Source of the DNA: Nelumbo lutea
Taxonomy: Eukaryota; Streptophyta; Magnoliopsida; Proteales; Nelumbonaceae
NCBI GenBank assembly: GCA_022828595.1
Contig: JAKGHH010000001.1
Coordinates: 67,948,401 to 68,012,400, forward strand
Length of the DNA: 64,000 nucleotides
Direction of reading: 5' to 3'
The translations under genes were made by a program, and so were the position numbers. Under the pieces are notes generated by a model, which was given only the letters and a program-made list of their open reading frames with translations, had not been told where the DNA came from and made no database searches. Below are positions 45,032-57,943 of the stretch, piece after piece; position 1 is the stretch's first letter; every line of letters begins with the position of its first letter.

Positions 45032-45352
45032 GACACTTTGCCTCTTTTCTTGGACCTCCCTGTTAGTATAGTGTATATTGGGCCTATGAGCTCAGCAGTA
45101 GCTCTTTTCATTTTGTAATGTACTAAGCCTTCTTTTTGTAATGAAGTAATGAAACGTATTTTGTTTTTCATCCTGTGTTCAATCACGCAATATTTTTTCT
45201 AAGTGTTGATTACTCCCAAGGTGTTCAGCTAGTGAACAAGGCATAGATAGGAATAATCCAAAGTCAATGTAAGCCAAGGTGTGCCAACACTATTGGGTAT
45301 GTGCCCGACCTGTCTGCACACCGGTGAGGCTGAACACGAACTACTTTTATTT
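45032..45352. other. End of the antisense unit in element E
   Basis: Likely 3' untranslated part of the antisense transcript (ttttgtaatgaagtaatgaaacg near 45133). No frame of note. Confidence 0.35.
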
Positions 45353-45483
45353 TGCCCATGCCGGAGAGGCAACTATGTCTTATGTTGCCCATGCTGAAGA
45401 GGCGACTGGGTCTTATGCTACCCATGCCGAAGAGGCGATTGGGTCTTATTTTGCTCATGTCGAGGAGGCAACTGGTCTTATGT
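45353..45483 (-). repeat. Element E minisatellite
   Basis: Four units of about 32 bp (gcccatgccgaagaggcgact and variants), the same unit as in A and B. Insertion of F follows within 180 bp. Confidence 0.85.
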
Positions 45484-45662
45484 AGTGTCGAGTTCTTTTA
45501 ACAGCTTGACACCTTAGCCCTTCGTCTCTGGGAGCGACTTATAGTCCACTCTCCTTTTCGTGCCCTGGCCAACTCAGTGGCCTTTGGGACTTGGAAAAGT
45601 TTTGCGGATGTTTGACTCTTGAGCTCATATGTAGTATCTCATCAAATTGTCAATGTCCCAAG

Positions 45663-47614
45663 TGAAGGGATAAGAAATCCATCACATGGACACCCAAAGA
45701 TTGCGGAATAAGGGGGTGAATTTCAAAAATTTTTCTCTCCCTTCAACTGGATCGAATTTCCCATTTAGAAAATCATATTTTCAATGATCATTCTTGAACC
45801 ATAAACTGAATCAGATCTGAACCAAAAGGAGTAGGGAGAGATAATACCTAATACAGAGAAGTAGTATCTCCCAATGGAGGTGTTCACGCCCAAGGAATGA
45901 TCCAAAATCTGCTCCCACTGAAAATGGCGCAGTGCAGGGTAGAGCAGAATCAGTAGTGTTCTTCCAAAAGAACTTGACCCTTCACAAGAATCAACTAGAC
46001 GACTTGTGAATACAACTCCCACCAATATTTTCTCCAAAAGATTGGTATCAAGATCAAATCTTGATTTCTCCCAAGAACTGGAGATCGAACTGCTATAGGC
46101 GGCGGCTGCAGGAAGGAGGCGGCAAGAGAGTATCTGCAGGGTGCAGAATTCTCTCTTTTAGAAATCTCAGCACTGAAGACAAGGATCTCTGGATTGTATT
46201 GCATGTCGAAAGGCTGCCACCCCCTATTCCTTTTATAGACTTAAAGGGATCAGCTCCTAATCCCATTAGGAGTTGCTAACCCAAATCATATTTGGATTAG
46301 TAGTCCCTTTAAGTGATAAGGGATAACCTTTATCTTATATGTAGATTAGACCAGCCATCTCCTAATCTAATTAGGAGGTTTCCAGATCTAAATCTCATTT
46401 AATCTTGGACTCTGTAAGTGGATAGGGTCTGGGCCCAATCCTATCAGCTGATCCATCTCAGAATTCGCCCCTTAAGTGACTAATTAAATTAGCCCAGTTC
46501 GAAATGGGCTTAAGGCCCATTTAAGGTTATGTATTCATTTAGCCTTCCAAACTGCTGCCTAGTTGGGCTTCCTTGTATGGCGTGGGACCCAAACATTGAT
46601 CTACACATCAGTCACATGGATTCAGTCCAGCCTTTGTTACAAGGCCTGGCCGAATACACTGTTATGGACAGTGCACCCCCTAAAACCCATCAAAAAGGCT
46701 CTATGGGCCCAACACTTACCCTAAGTGGTCCCTGGGCCAAGCCACCTTATAACACCCAGAGATTGTGGGTAGATGCAAGATTATCCCACCAGGTATTATC
46801 TTCAATGGTCTTACACTTAACATCTCAGCCCATAATGATCATACAACTGCCCGACAAGAGAGGACCTCTCCCTCGGCTGCAAGGAACAGTGTTACACTCT
46901 CTGCTTATATGGATCCCAGGAATTAAAACCTTTTGCAAATTATTTCGAAACCATAATATATATACTTTTATATCTCATATAAAATATATTTTGCAAAACA
47001 AATCTCAATGATTGAAATCAGCTGCCAATAGTCTTGGTTTCCATCAGTGAGAATGCATCCCCAATCATTACCATTGTCCAACAAAGGGGCTGATCTTGTC
47101 ACTACGATCACCCACTGAGATGAATTCTCAGACTATCCCAACATACCCAGGTTTTGACCCCCTCTAAGGATCTCACTGATTGGTACATCAAAGATAGTCC
47201 AATCCGACACCTAGTGTAGTATCATAATCGAGTCTAGGGGTCGGGTGTAACTTTCCAGTTTTGCCCATCAATCTCCAAGGTCCAGGGCAATACTGGAAAT
47301 CTAGTCCAGTTCAAAGATTCAATTAATCCTACACTGTATGTGCCTAGGGTCTCACCCCGGTAGCTGAGACAAGCCACCCCAACCGACTTGGTGGCACCAC
47401 AGTGTTAGCCTTGTCAGGATAGGTCTCCCCAGACCGACCCACTATCTGTGAACATTCTAAACTAACACGAGTCATATTAAGTGTCCAGTTTAAGGGTATT
47501 ACACAGAAACATATCAAGGGAATATGAATCAAATATGCACTACTATTCATTTACAATAAACTCATAAAGTACATCATCTTGATTGAAGCTAAGGGCATAC
47601 AAAACTATCTAACA
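45663..47614 (-). repeat. Element F 3' LTR
   Basis: Pairs with 53173-54995 but has about 130 extra bases (around 46900-47030, AT-rich) that the other copy lacks. A TATA-like box (complement of cttttatagac) is near 46230. The complement of the polypurine tract (gctcccacttgcactta) follows at 47615. Confidence 0.92.
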
Positions 47615-47627
47615 GCTCCCACTTGCA

Positions 47628-49080
47628 CTTAGGTCCAATCAGGTATTAGCCGGAGTCCCATGCTTTCCACGTGTTTCTCAAACACTTTCTGTGATAGTGG
47701 CTTTGTCAATGGGTCTACTACATTTTCCGCTGATGCTACCTTCTGAATCAGGATGTCCCCTCTACCAACAATCTCCCGTAGTACGTGGTACTTCCTCTCG
47801 ATGTGCTTCGACTTCGAGTGGGCTCATGGCTCCTTAGCCTGAGCAATAGCTCCATTGTTGTCACACAACAATGGGATGGGTGATGTGCTGGACGGAACTA
47901 CTCCCAACTCGTGGACGACTTCTTCATCCACATGGCTTCTTTGGCAGCCTCACTTGCGGCAATGTACTCGGCCTCGGTCGTGGAGTCTGTAGTGGACTCC
48001 TGTTTGCCCTATCGTGAAAACATATCCAGATGTAGACTCTCTATCATCTGGATCTGACTAAAAATCGGCATCTGTATACCCTTGGATCTGTAGTGAGTTA
48101 CCATCGAATACTAGACAAAACTCTTTTGTCATTCGAAGGTACTTAAGTATGTTTTTCACAGCAGTCCAGTGCTCCTGCCCTGGGTTGGCTTGAAATCTGC
48201 TTACTACACTCACTACCTGAGCAATGTCAGGACGAGTGCACAGCATGGCATACATGATGCTCCCTATGACAGAGGCATAAGGGACGTCTTTCATGCCATC
48301 AATCTCCTCAGAAGTCTTGGGAGACATCTTCTTGGAGAGAGTGACTTCGTGCCTGAAAGGAACATTTCCTTTCTTGGAGTTTTCCATGCTGTATCTTTTG
48401 ACTATTTTGTCAATGTAGGCAGATTGGGATAATCCTATTATCCGCTTCGATCTATCTCTATAGAGTCGAAGACCCAATATATAGGTGGCTTCTCCAAGAT
48501 CTTTCATAGAGAATTGTTGTGAAAGCCATACTTTCACTGTAGTCAACATTCCTACATCATTCCCAATGAGTAGAATGTCATCTACATACAGAACCAAGAA
48601 GGTAACCTTATCTCCACTGTACTTCCTGTAGTCACAGGGTTCATCCGGATTTTGCTCGAAGTCAAACGATTTGACAGTAGAGTCAAAATGGATGTTCCAA
48701 CTTCTAGAAGTTTGCTTAAGTCCATAAATGGATCTATTGAGTTTACATACTATGTTTCCCTGACCCGTAGCTATGAAGGCCTTACGGCTGTTGCATATAG
48801 ATATCTTCAGTAAGATCTCCATTCAAGAATGCAGTTTTGACATCCATCTGCCAAATCTCATAATCATGGTATGTTGCTACAGCTAGCAGGGTCCTAATGG
48901 ATTTAAGCATGGCCACAGGCGAAAAGGTTTCCTCATAATCGATGCCCTCTTTCTGAGTGTACCATTTTGCCACCAGACGAGCTTTGAAGGTCTCAACCCT
49001 ACCATCGGGGCCCTTCTTCCTCTTGTAAATCCATTTGCAACCAATTACTTTTACCCCAGAGGGTGGATCTACTAGAGTCT
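47628..49080 (-). pseudogene. Element F reverse transcriptase and RNase H, broken
   Basis: Reading down: WIYKRKKGPDGRVETFKARL and YEETFSPVAMLKSIRTLLAV, KTAFLNGDLTEDIYMQQP (copia reverse transcriptase), a stop, then a 254-codon frame with SIYGLKQTSRSWN, the active site FLVLYVDDILLIGND (YVDD intact) and KDLGEATYILGL. RNase H follows with YASVIGSIMYAMLCTRPDIA and YTDADF, then a stop, LCDNNGAIAQAKEP, KHIERKYHVLREIV and DPLTKPL to the stop near 47628. At least three stops. Confidence 0.88.
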
Positions 49081-49369
49081 AGACTCCATTGGTCTCCATT
49101 GAGTCCATCTCTGCTCTCATGGCCTCCATCCACTTTTGGGAATCTATGTCCAACATAGTTTCCGCGTAAGTGACGGGATCCTCCTCACTAATCAAGGTTT
49201 CCACCAGGTAACTATCCTGGTCATAACCATAACGGACTGGTGGCCTGGATACCCGAGTGGATCTTCTAGGTTGGTCACTACATGGAACTTGTGGGACATC
49301 TCCCACTGCTCATGAGCTCTCCTCATCAAGAACTATTTCCTGATGATGGGTGTCCAGGATGTAATCGTC

Positions 49370-50270
49370 TCCAAGAATTGGACATTTCGACTGCAAAACA
49401 CCTTCTACTCACTTGGGTCATAGAATAGTTAACCTACAGAGCCTTTTGGGTAGCCTACAAATAGGCAACGACTGGTCTTAGATTCCAACTTGTCTGCACT
49501 CGTTCTTTTAACGTATGTTGGACAGCCCCAAATCTTCAAGTGTCTGACACTTGGTTTCTTTCCAGTCCAAAGTTCATATGGAGTGTTCAGAATCGATTTG
49601 GTTGGAACCCGATTCAGCACGTAAATCACAGTCTCTAATGTGTACCCCTAAAAGAATGTGGGTAAGTCTGAGTGTATGAGAAGTGACCGGACCATATCCA
49701 ATAAGGTCATATTCCTCCTCTCTAAAACAACGTTAAGTTGTGGTGTAACAGGAGAAGCTAATTGTGATACTATCCCATTGTCCTTTAAGTAGTCCCTGAA
49801 TTCGTCAGAGAGATACTCGCCACCTCGATCAGATTGAAGGGCCTTAATTTCTCTCCCTAACTATTTCTCGACCTCTTGTCTAAACTCTTTAAACTTTTCA
49901 AAGGATTCAGACTTGTGTCTCATTAGGTACACGTAACCATATCGTGAGAAATCATCTGTGAAGGTGATGAAATACATGTGTTGATTTTGTGTCCTAACAC
50001 TCAGGGGACCACATACATCAGTATGTATTAGGTGAAGTGTGCCTGTACATCTTTCAGGATTACCGTTAAATGGTCGTTTCATCATCTTGCCTTGTAGGCA
50101 AAGCTCATAGGTGGGAAGATCTTCTACAGTTAGAAAATCCAAAGGACCATCATTTACCAACCTTGTGATTCGGTCAACACCGATGTGGCCAAGTCGGTAA
50201 TGCCACAGACACGTGGGATTAACTGTATCATGGGCTCTCTTCTTAGGGATTTCAGCCGACGTAGTTTCGA
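49370..50270 (-). pseudogene. Element F integrase, broken
   Basis: HYRLGHIGVDRITRLVNDGP begins the zinc-binding part; YELCLQGKM has the cysteine of the second pair (the first reads Tyr-Glu-Leu). LHLIHTDVCGPLSVRTQ (first Asp) and YFITFTDDFSRYGYVYLM follow, then a stop near 49861 and DRGGEYLSDEFRDYLKDNGI. Further down, VIYVLNRVPTKSILNTPYEL and WGCPTYVK are normal copia integrase C-terminal blocks. Stops at about 49650 and 49437. Confidence 0.87.
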
Positions 50271-50279
50271 TTATGTTAG

Positions 50280-50702
50280 TTTCTAGAGAAGGATGTAGAA
50301 CGTAGAGACCGTTCTCCAGTTCTCCGTATGCGATGAATCTGTTATTTCTTTTAATAGTAATCGTATAAGACAGAATAACCATCTGTACACAGAAATCAAA
50401 TTTCTCCTTAAATTTTGTACATAAAGACAATCTTTCAGTACAATTATTCCTTCTCTAAAAATTAACTCCATGATTCCTATTGCCACGGCTGAAACAGTTG
50501 CAGTAGTCCCCAAGTAGAGTGTAACTTCTCTTTCACTCAGCCTTTTGCTTACCTTGAACCCCTGCAGTGAGTTACGCGCATGAGTTGAAGCCCCAAAGTC
50601 AATACACCAGGACGTAGAAGCTACCAATAAATTGGATTCCAGGTAGGCATGACAGTTCCTTTTCCAGTGGCCGGTCTTCTTGTAGAAGTGACAGGCATCC
50701 AA
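50280..50702 (-). pseudogene. Element F zinc knuckle and protease, altered key residues
   Basis: The zinc knuckle reads CHFYKKTGHWKRNC: the second cysteine is Tyr. The protease active site reads WCIDFGASTHARNS, with Phe where Ser or Thr is usual. VLKDCLYVQNLRRNLISV is the conserved C-terminal block. Both changes should weaken the protein even before the later frameshift near 50430. Confidence 0.8.
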
Positions 50703-50717
50703 TGCTTTGTCTTTCTT

Positions 50718-51413
50718 CTACTTTTTGGGTTTGGTAGCCTTCCTTTGGGGCTTTCTCTTTGCCTTCCTTTTCTTGCCCGATTTGGCAGTTTCAACAAGCA
50801 TGGCAATGGGCTCATCATTTTTAATTAATTCTTCAGCTCTTTGCAACATATTGTTGAGCTCTTGTAAGATGACGTTCAGCTTGTTCATGTTGTAGTTCAT
50901 GATGAATGGATTAAAGGATGGAGGCAGAGAGTTGAGAATAGCATCGATATGTGTTACTAGATCCAGCCCGGATCCAAGAGCCTCCAGTTCATTGATATAA
51001 CCCATCATCCGGAGACAATGGTCGTGAACTTGTTGGTTCTTGGACATCTGCGCGGTCATGAACTGTTTCAAGACCTTCTGCCGAGTAGAATGATTCTGCT
51101 CTTCGTACATTGTCTTAAGACTATCCAATACGTCCTTGGCAAGTTTGATATGATCGAACTACCTCTGAATTGGATTGTCTAAAGAGGCAATGATATAGCA
51201 GCGGGCAAGGGAGTTTTTCTCCTCCCATTCTTGGTATTCTCGTCTACGGGCCTTAAAACCCCTATCTCCCAGACGATCCGTGGCAGGATTCTTGGCTACC
51301 TTATCCAACTTTTCAGAGGTTAAGACCAACATAAGGTTCCTGTACCAATCAGCATAGTTTGGGCCCTTAAGCTTGTTGTCGTCAAGAAGCTTTGCGAATG
51401 ATCCGTTTGCCAT
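50718..51413 (-). pseudogene. Element F Gag (copia type)
   Basis: ATG 51413: MANGSFAKLLDDNKLKGPNY then ADWYRNLMLVLTSEKL and CYIIASLDNPIQR, a stop near 51159, then in frame LDSLKTMYEEQNHSTRQKVL, MTAQMSKNQQVHDHCLRMMG, LNSLPPSFNPF and a basic tail (SGKKRKAKRKPQRKATKPKK). This is the UBN2-type Gag order. Two stops (near 51159 and 50718) are the only breaks seen. Confidence 0.87.
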
Positions 51414-53158
51414 TTTCTAATAAAAGAGCAAACATCAATCCATAACTTAATTTGATTCATGTTCATTTCATAGATATGGATTTTAATCTATGATCCATTT
51501 CCATTTATTCATCTCTGAGATTTCCCTCCTTTCTCAGTGACGGAGACTACGGGTTGTCTCTGGAAATGTGGGAAATCACATAGGGTGCATGGAGCCAACC
51601 GTTTCAGCTGCATAACCCCAACACCTTTTTGTGAAGGATCATATCCACTCATCATATGAGTTTTCCCTTTGGCCTCTGTCAGACAAGGTTCAGAGCCGTT
51701 TTCAAGTAAACCTTTCTGTCCAGTGAGTGCTTACCCATCATATTCGTGAACGCCACATCGGTCTATGATGCCCCTATCATCTTATGAAACACTTAGACAA
51801 GCCCAACAGCAAATGGATAGCCCATTTTCTGGTGCGTTTCCTCATTACTGAAGGACCCATCCTCATGCTAATGATGGAAGGCCTTTAGAGAGTTCATCAT
51901 ATGAATCTCCCTATCACGTGCACTCATATTAGCTGGAGGGAACAATTAATTACGCCCTAGTTTGATTTAGGTCAAACCAAAGTGGCTCCCACTGACTTTC
52001 ATAAAGTCAGATTTCGGTGGGCCTTAAATCGGCTAGGGTTCCGCACGTAACCTCTTGATGAGGTGTGGGGCCCACCACTGAGGAAGGTCATCCAATGACC
52101 AAAAAGGACACCATGGCAATGATGTGCATTTAGCCACGGTGTGCGCAAGAGCCACTGTCGAATGAGCATGGACCAAGCACTTATGGCCCATGCGCGCAAC
52201 ACATCACACATCCAAACATCTCATGCAGGGATAAATTGATCCAATCAATTAATTATCTGTAAGGCCCATTGGAAGCCCGTTAAAAATCCATAATATTAAC
52301 CATTAATATTATCTAGGTATATGGGCTGAATTAGGGTTACCCAGTTCGACCCATATAGCTTTATCCTTTGAAGTGGGCTTTTAGCAGTTTTAACTATTTA
52401 AAATTGGGCCTTTACAGGTTGGGTCGAATTAACCATTTAATTAAATATCAATCCTCAAGCCCATTAGTGGGAATGTAGGGCTGACTTTCAGCCTTGATTA
52501 AACCCTAGATTTGGTCCAAACAGTTTGAACCAATCTTGGTTCGAATGGGTCTAGGGTTTGATCTTTAATTAAATCTTTAATTCAAGAAAATAATCTGAAA
52601 TTAAATAACTGATAAAGAAAATCAAAAATCAGTTAAACAGGGCTGTTCACACACTCCATCCTGCAAATCAGAGGTTAGATCACAGATTGCAGTTTCACAA
52701 ACTGCAAATCGTAGATAGCGAATGTCCCATCTGCGAAATCTCCTTCTCTACGAAATCTCCCTTTCTATGCCACCATCTTCGATCCAAAATAAAATTAAAT
52801 AGAAATCCTATTTCTATTAATAATTACATCAGATCGAATGCCTATACATTGAGTCTAAAAAAAAATTATTTACAGACCAAATGTAATAAATAAATCAAGA
52901 AACTGCAAATCTTGCAATTCTACCTGCACAAACCAAGAATTCGATCTCCTCTTGTATGAATAGCCCATAAATCAAGAAAATCATATAGAACTATTCTAAA
53001 CAATAATCAGATTTATATAAAATTAATTTCAGATTATTTGTCCATCTCTTTTGGGAACAAATTTCCCAAAACCCATATCTGCACAAATTGGGTAGAACGA
53101 CTTCTCCCTATTTGCGCAGGTTCAGATCTGAAACAGAATGGTTCAAGATTTGAACCAT
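51414..53158 (-). other. Element F leader, non-coding
   Basis: About 1.7 kb between primer-binding site and Gag start, with no meaningful frame. Includes gggctaattaggg-like motifs and two stretches rich in cccaaattgg. Confidence 0.5.
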
Positions 53159-53171
53159 GGCTCTGATACCA
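53159..53171 (-). other. Element F primer-binding site
   Basis: The complement reads TGGTATCAGAGCC, one base from the 5' LTR end: initiator Met tRNA type. Confidence 0.9.
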
Positions 53172-53172
53172 C

Positions 53173-54995
53173 TGAAGGGATAGGAAATCCATCACATGGA
53201 TGCCCAAAGATTGAGGAATAAGGGGGTGAATTTCAAAAATTTTTCTCTCCCTTCAACTAGGAATCGAATTCCCCATTTATAAAATCATATTTTCAAAGAT
53301 CATTCTTGAACCATAAACAGAATCAGATCTGAACCAAAAGGAGTAGGGAGAGATAATACATGATACATAGAAGTAGTATCTTCCAATGGAGGTGTTCACG
53401 CCCAAGGAATGATCCAAAATCTGCTCCCACTGAAGATGGCGCGGTGCAAGGTGGAGCAGAATCAGCAGTGTTCTTCCAAAAGAACTTGACCCTTCGCAAG
53501 AATCAACTGGATGGCTTATGAATACAACTCCCACCAATCTTTTCTCCAAAAAATTGGTATCAAGATCAAATCTTCATTTCTCCCAAGAACTGGAGATCGA
53601 ACTGTTGTAGGCGGCGGCTACAGGAAGGAGGCGGCAAGAGAGTATTTACAAAGTGCAGAATTCTCTCTTCTAGTAATCTCAGCTCTGAAGACAAGGATCT
53701 CTAGATTGTATTGCATGTATAAAGGCTGCCGCCCCCTCTTCCTTTTATAGATTTAAAGGGATCAGCTCCTAATCCCATTAGGAGTTGCTAACCCAAATCA
53801 TATTTGGATTAGTAGTCCCTTTAAGTGATAAGGGAAAACCCTTATCTTATCTATAGATTAGATCAGCCATCTCCTAATCTAATTAGGAGGTTTCCAAATC
53901 TAAATCTCATTTAGATCTTGGACTCTCTAAGTGGATAGGGTTTGGGCCCAATCCTATCAGCTGATCCATCTCAGAATTTGCCCCTTAAGTGACTAATCAA
54001 ATTAGCCCAGTTTGAAATAGTCTTAAGGCCCATTTAAGATTATGTATTCATTTAGCCTTCCAAACTGTTGCCCAGCTGGGCTTCCTTGTATGGCGTGGGA
54101 CCCAATCATTGATCTACACATCAGCCACATGGGTTCAGCCCAGCCTTTGTTACAAGGCCTGGCCGAATACACTGTTATGGACAGTGCACCCCCTAAAACC
54201 CATCAGATGAGCTTTATGGGCCCAACACTTACCCTAAGTGGTCCCTGGGCCAAGCCACCTTGTAACACCCAGGGACTGTGGGCAGATGCAAGATTAGCCC
54301 ATCAGGTATTATCCTCAATGGTCTTACACTTAACCTCTCAGCCCATAATGATCATACACTGCCCGACAAGAGAGGACCTCTCCCTCGGCTGCAAGGAACA
54401 ATGTTGCACTATGCATCCCCGATCATAGTGAGAATGCATCCCCGATCATTACCTTTGTCCGACAAAGGGGCTGATCCTGTCACTATGATCACCCACTGAG
54501 ATGAATTCTCAGACTGTCCCAACATACCCAGGTTTTGACCCCCACTAAGGATCTCACTAATTGGTACATCAAAGACAGCCCAATCCGACACCTAGTGTAG
54601 TATCATAATCGAGTCTAGGGGTTGGGTGTAACTTTCCAGTTTTTCCCATCAATCTCCAAGGTCCAGGGCAATACTGAAAATCTGGTCCAGTTCAAAGATT
54701 CAATTAATCCTACACTGTATGTGCCTAGGGTCTCACCCCGGTAGCTGAGACAAGCCACCCCAACCGACTTGGTGGCACCACAGTGTCGGCCTTGTCAGGA
54801 TAGGTCTCCCCAGACCAACCCACTGGCTGTGAACATTCTAAACTAACACGAGTCTCATTAAGTGTTCAGTTTAAGGGTATTATACAGAAACATAACAAGG
54901 GAACATGAATCAAATATGCACTATTATTCATTTACAATAAACTCATAAAGTATATCATCTTGATTGAAGCAAAGGGCATACAAAACTGTCTAGCA
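53173..54995 (-). repeat. Element F 5' LTR
   Basis: Read on + it starts TGAAGGGATAGGAAATCCAT and ends AAACTGTCTAGCA; matches 45663-47614. Confidence 0.92.
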
Positions 54996-56404
54996 CCAAG
55001 CATGAGGTACCTGCTTCCCTTTCATTGTCTCGAGCCCGTATGTGCCCTTGCTAAAAATTTGTCTCACCCTGTATGGACCTTCCTAGTTTGGTTCGATCTT
55101 ACCTACGCCGGTTTCAGGTACCATCACTTTCCGGAGTACTAGGTCGCCAACTCGAAACTAGCATCGCTTGACTCGGGCATTGTAGTATTGAGCTAACCGT
55201 TGTTGGTAGGTCACAGTTCTGATATAGGCCAGGTCACATACCTCCTTGATCGAGTCTAGGTTGGTTCGCAAATCGTTGTTATTAGCCTCTTCATTGTACG
55301 CTTCAAGCCATAGAGTTGGTACTTCAATTTCAGCTGGAATCACAACCTCTATTCATACGTAAAGTTGAATGGCATCTCTCCTGTTGCGGTCTTGATAGTC
55401 ATTCTGTAGGCCCAGAGGACACTGAGCAGCTCATCCACCCACAACCCCTTAGCTCGCGCCAAGCAAGCTTTCAGTACACGGAGGATGGCCCTATTCGTCA
55501 CCTCAGCCTATCCGTTCGCCTATAGGTGCACCACCAAAGTGAAATTTTGCTGGGTCTCCATCTCGGCACACCAGTTCTGGAACTTGATATCTTCAAAGTA
55601 CTTCCCGTTATCCGATATCAACACCTTGGGTAATCCAAAGCGGCAGACTATATTCTTCCAAAAGAAGTTCTACACGTTCCGGTTGTGATTGTTACCAGCT
55701 GCTCAGCTTCCACCCACTTCGTGAAATAGTCAACCGCTATGACTAAAAATTTTCTTTGCCCGGTTCCTGGCGAGAATGGACTGAGAATGTCTATCCCCCA
55801 TTGAGCAAAAGGCCATGGGTTGGTCAGATACTTTAGATCGGCAGTAGATTGATGGAGGATGTTGGCGTACCTCTGGAAATTGTCAAATTTCTTGACGAGC
55901 TCAAGCGCATCTGCTTTCATCATAGGCCAATAATACCCTTACAATAGTGCCTTTTGGGCAAGCGCCCTACCCCCTAGGTGTCCTCCATAGAGGCCTTCAT
56001 GAATCTCGTGGACTACCCGGTCTGCTTCCGAAGGTCGCAAGCAACGTAGGTAGGGGAGCGTACAAGATCTCCTGAACAACCGCTTGTCGATAATGACGTA
56101 CCAGTTGACTGACGCTCTACTCACCGAGCTGCATTGCGATCTGATGGTAGGGTCCCGTGGAGCAGAAAGTCAACAAGCAGATCAATCTGGCTTGGTTCTG
56201 CTTGCAACGTGAGAGCAACCTCTTCTGCCCCCCCTCCCGAGAATGCTAGGCCGAGGTAGGTCTTCTATATACACCGTTCTCATGGTGTTGTCGCTTTTTC
56301 TTGCCCACCATAATAATGCGTCGACCTCAACATTCTCTCACCTTGGTACTTACCGGATAAACCAAGAGAAGAAGGTTGACTGGAGTTCCCTTACTTTGGC
56401 CAAG
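54996..56404 (-). pseudogene. Element E integrase, broken
   Basis: Reading down: RLFRRSCTLPYLRCLRPSEA and EIHEGLYGGHLGGRALAQKA (His pair of the zinc finger), then KKFDNFQRYANI, where both zinc-binding Cys are Phe. The core has WGIDILSPFSPGTGQRKFLV and DYFTKWVEAEQ (first Asp), VLISDNGKYFEDIKFQNWC (second Asp), and AEVTNR with the third acid (Glu) kept after a stop. The tail (about 55000-55200) matches Tat integrase C-termini. Multiple stops. Confidence 0.85.
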
Positions 56405-56409
56405 TAAGC

Positions 56410-57938
56410 TGATGAACATACAATTTATCTATAAATTATGAGGTCTTTGGATGGATTATTATGGCGGTTTTATTTAATTTTGCCCTAATTTAGCTTAATG
56501 CTAAGAAAAGATTTCAGGGGTAATTAATCCAAGAAAAATAAGGCAAAAGCTAAGAAAAGAAGGTCCAAAAAGACCAATTTCAGCCAAGCCCAGTTATGGA
56601 AGAAAGAGAGCACACTTCTGCCCAAGAAGTACAAGTTGATTCATTGAAAACACCCAAGAAAAGAAAGCCTGCAAAGAGTAAAATTCAGCCCAAGCAGAGA
56701 AGGCCCATTCTCAGCCCAAAAGAGCAGTCTAGAGTGTAGTTATCATGTACTAAGAAGGAGCCTAAGTGCAGCCCAAAGAGCTAGGGGCGGCAACTCTTAG
56801 AAGGCTTTCAAGAGAACTCTAGAAAGTTCAAGAAGGGGCAAGAGCCCCCTTGAAAATCTATATAAGGAGGCCTCTAGAAGGGGGGAAGGTGTTCAATTTC
56901 ATGAGATCAAGGCTCTCCTACTCCTAGAGGTTCGAATACCTTGAAAAGAAGAGAAGAGAAGAAGGGCTAGGCGCAAGGAAGAGAAGAAGAAGGGCTGAAG
57001 GAGTTCAAGTCAAACTAGCAAGAAGAGAAGGTGAGTTCAAAATTGGGGGTTTTTGATTCAGAGATCTATTATAATAATTCCATTCTAGTTTCATTTTTCT
57101 TTGATTCAAATTCAGCTTCCTTGTTGTAATTTTGTTTTTCTTTCTCCCTCTTCCATTCTTTTTTGATGCAATTAAGTTTGTAAAATTTCAGATCAGCAAT
57201 CAATATTTTTTTGATTCATTCGAATGGGTGTGAATTGTTTTTGAAGTTTCTTGAATAAGGGTTAATTGTAGATCAATTCAGCCAATTAAACTTTCAAAAC
57301 TCATATATGAATTCTCAGATATGAGATTGGAAGATCTAAATTGCTTGAAAGAGAATTCAGATTGGCTGAATAGATCTAAGTTTTGAATTCTTAGAGTGGT
57401 TGAGAAAGACTCTAGGAATTCAGATCTACTATTCAATAATTGAATTGCATGCAAGATTAGAGATAAATTGCACAATTTAGTTGGTGATCAATTCAGATTT
57501 AAATTGATGCCTTAGAAATGTTTGAAGAAATGCATGCATGGGGATTAGATTCTTGTTAGAGATAGATAAACCGTCACTCATTTATAGGATGAACATGCAT
57601 TTGAGAGAGGTTGTTCATGACCTTGGGGTTTCACCAAACCAAGGCTCAATCATGATATATCCGAATGGTTCAATTTGATTGATTACTGAATTCTGAGATT
57701 GACATTAACTGCTTACTCTTCTAACCTGAATTAAAGGCAATTGGGCCAATAATTTAGATAGATTTTAGTTTAGGATTTTTAGCTTTTGAATAAAGTTTTG
57801 ATTTATTGTTGATCAAATAAGAAGTGCCCAATTTAGTATTGGTAATTATTTCCTAAATCCTCGTGGGAACGATACTCTATCACTACTTTACTACTTGAAC
57901 GGGTAGTGCACTTGCTAGTGTCACAATAAGCCACATCA
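56410..57938 (+). mobile_element. Solo LTR of the element C family
   Basis: A single LTR (1,529 bp), TGATGAACATACAATTTATC...AAGCCACATCA, with an exact 5-bp target duplication taagc (56405-56409 and 57939-57943). No primer-binding site or interior. It keeps the segment lost from the 3' LTR of element C but lacks gtgtaatacacccc of that family near 56840. It cuts the second RNase H of element E. A solo LTR forms by recombination between two LTRs. Confidence 0.93.
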
Positions 57939-57943
57939 TAAGC

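Larger units (their letters stand above)
45663..54995 (-). mobile_element. Element F: Ty1/copia LTR retrotransposon
   Basis: 9,333 bp, LTRs of 1,952 and 1,823 bp, exact target duplication ccaag (45658-45662 and 54996-55000). In element order: primer-binding site, a 1.7 kb leader, gag, protease, integrase, reverse transcriptase, RNase H, the copia order. The size, long LTRs and RT/RNase H style suggest the Tork/Angela branch, but this is not tested. All domains have stops or frameshifts. It lies between integrase and minisatellite of element E. Confidence 0.92.

Noticed and set aside
46529..47011. 160-codon frame as a gene, with a near copy at 54042-54428
   Set aside because: Both lie at the same place in the two LTRs of element F and have no recognised domain.
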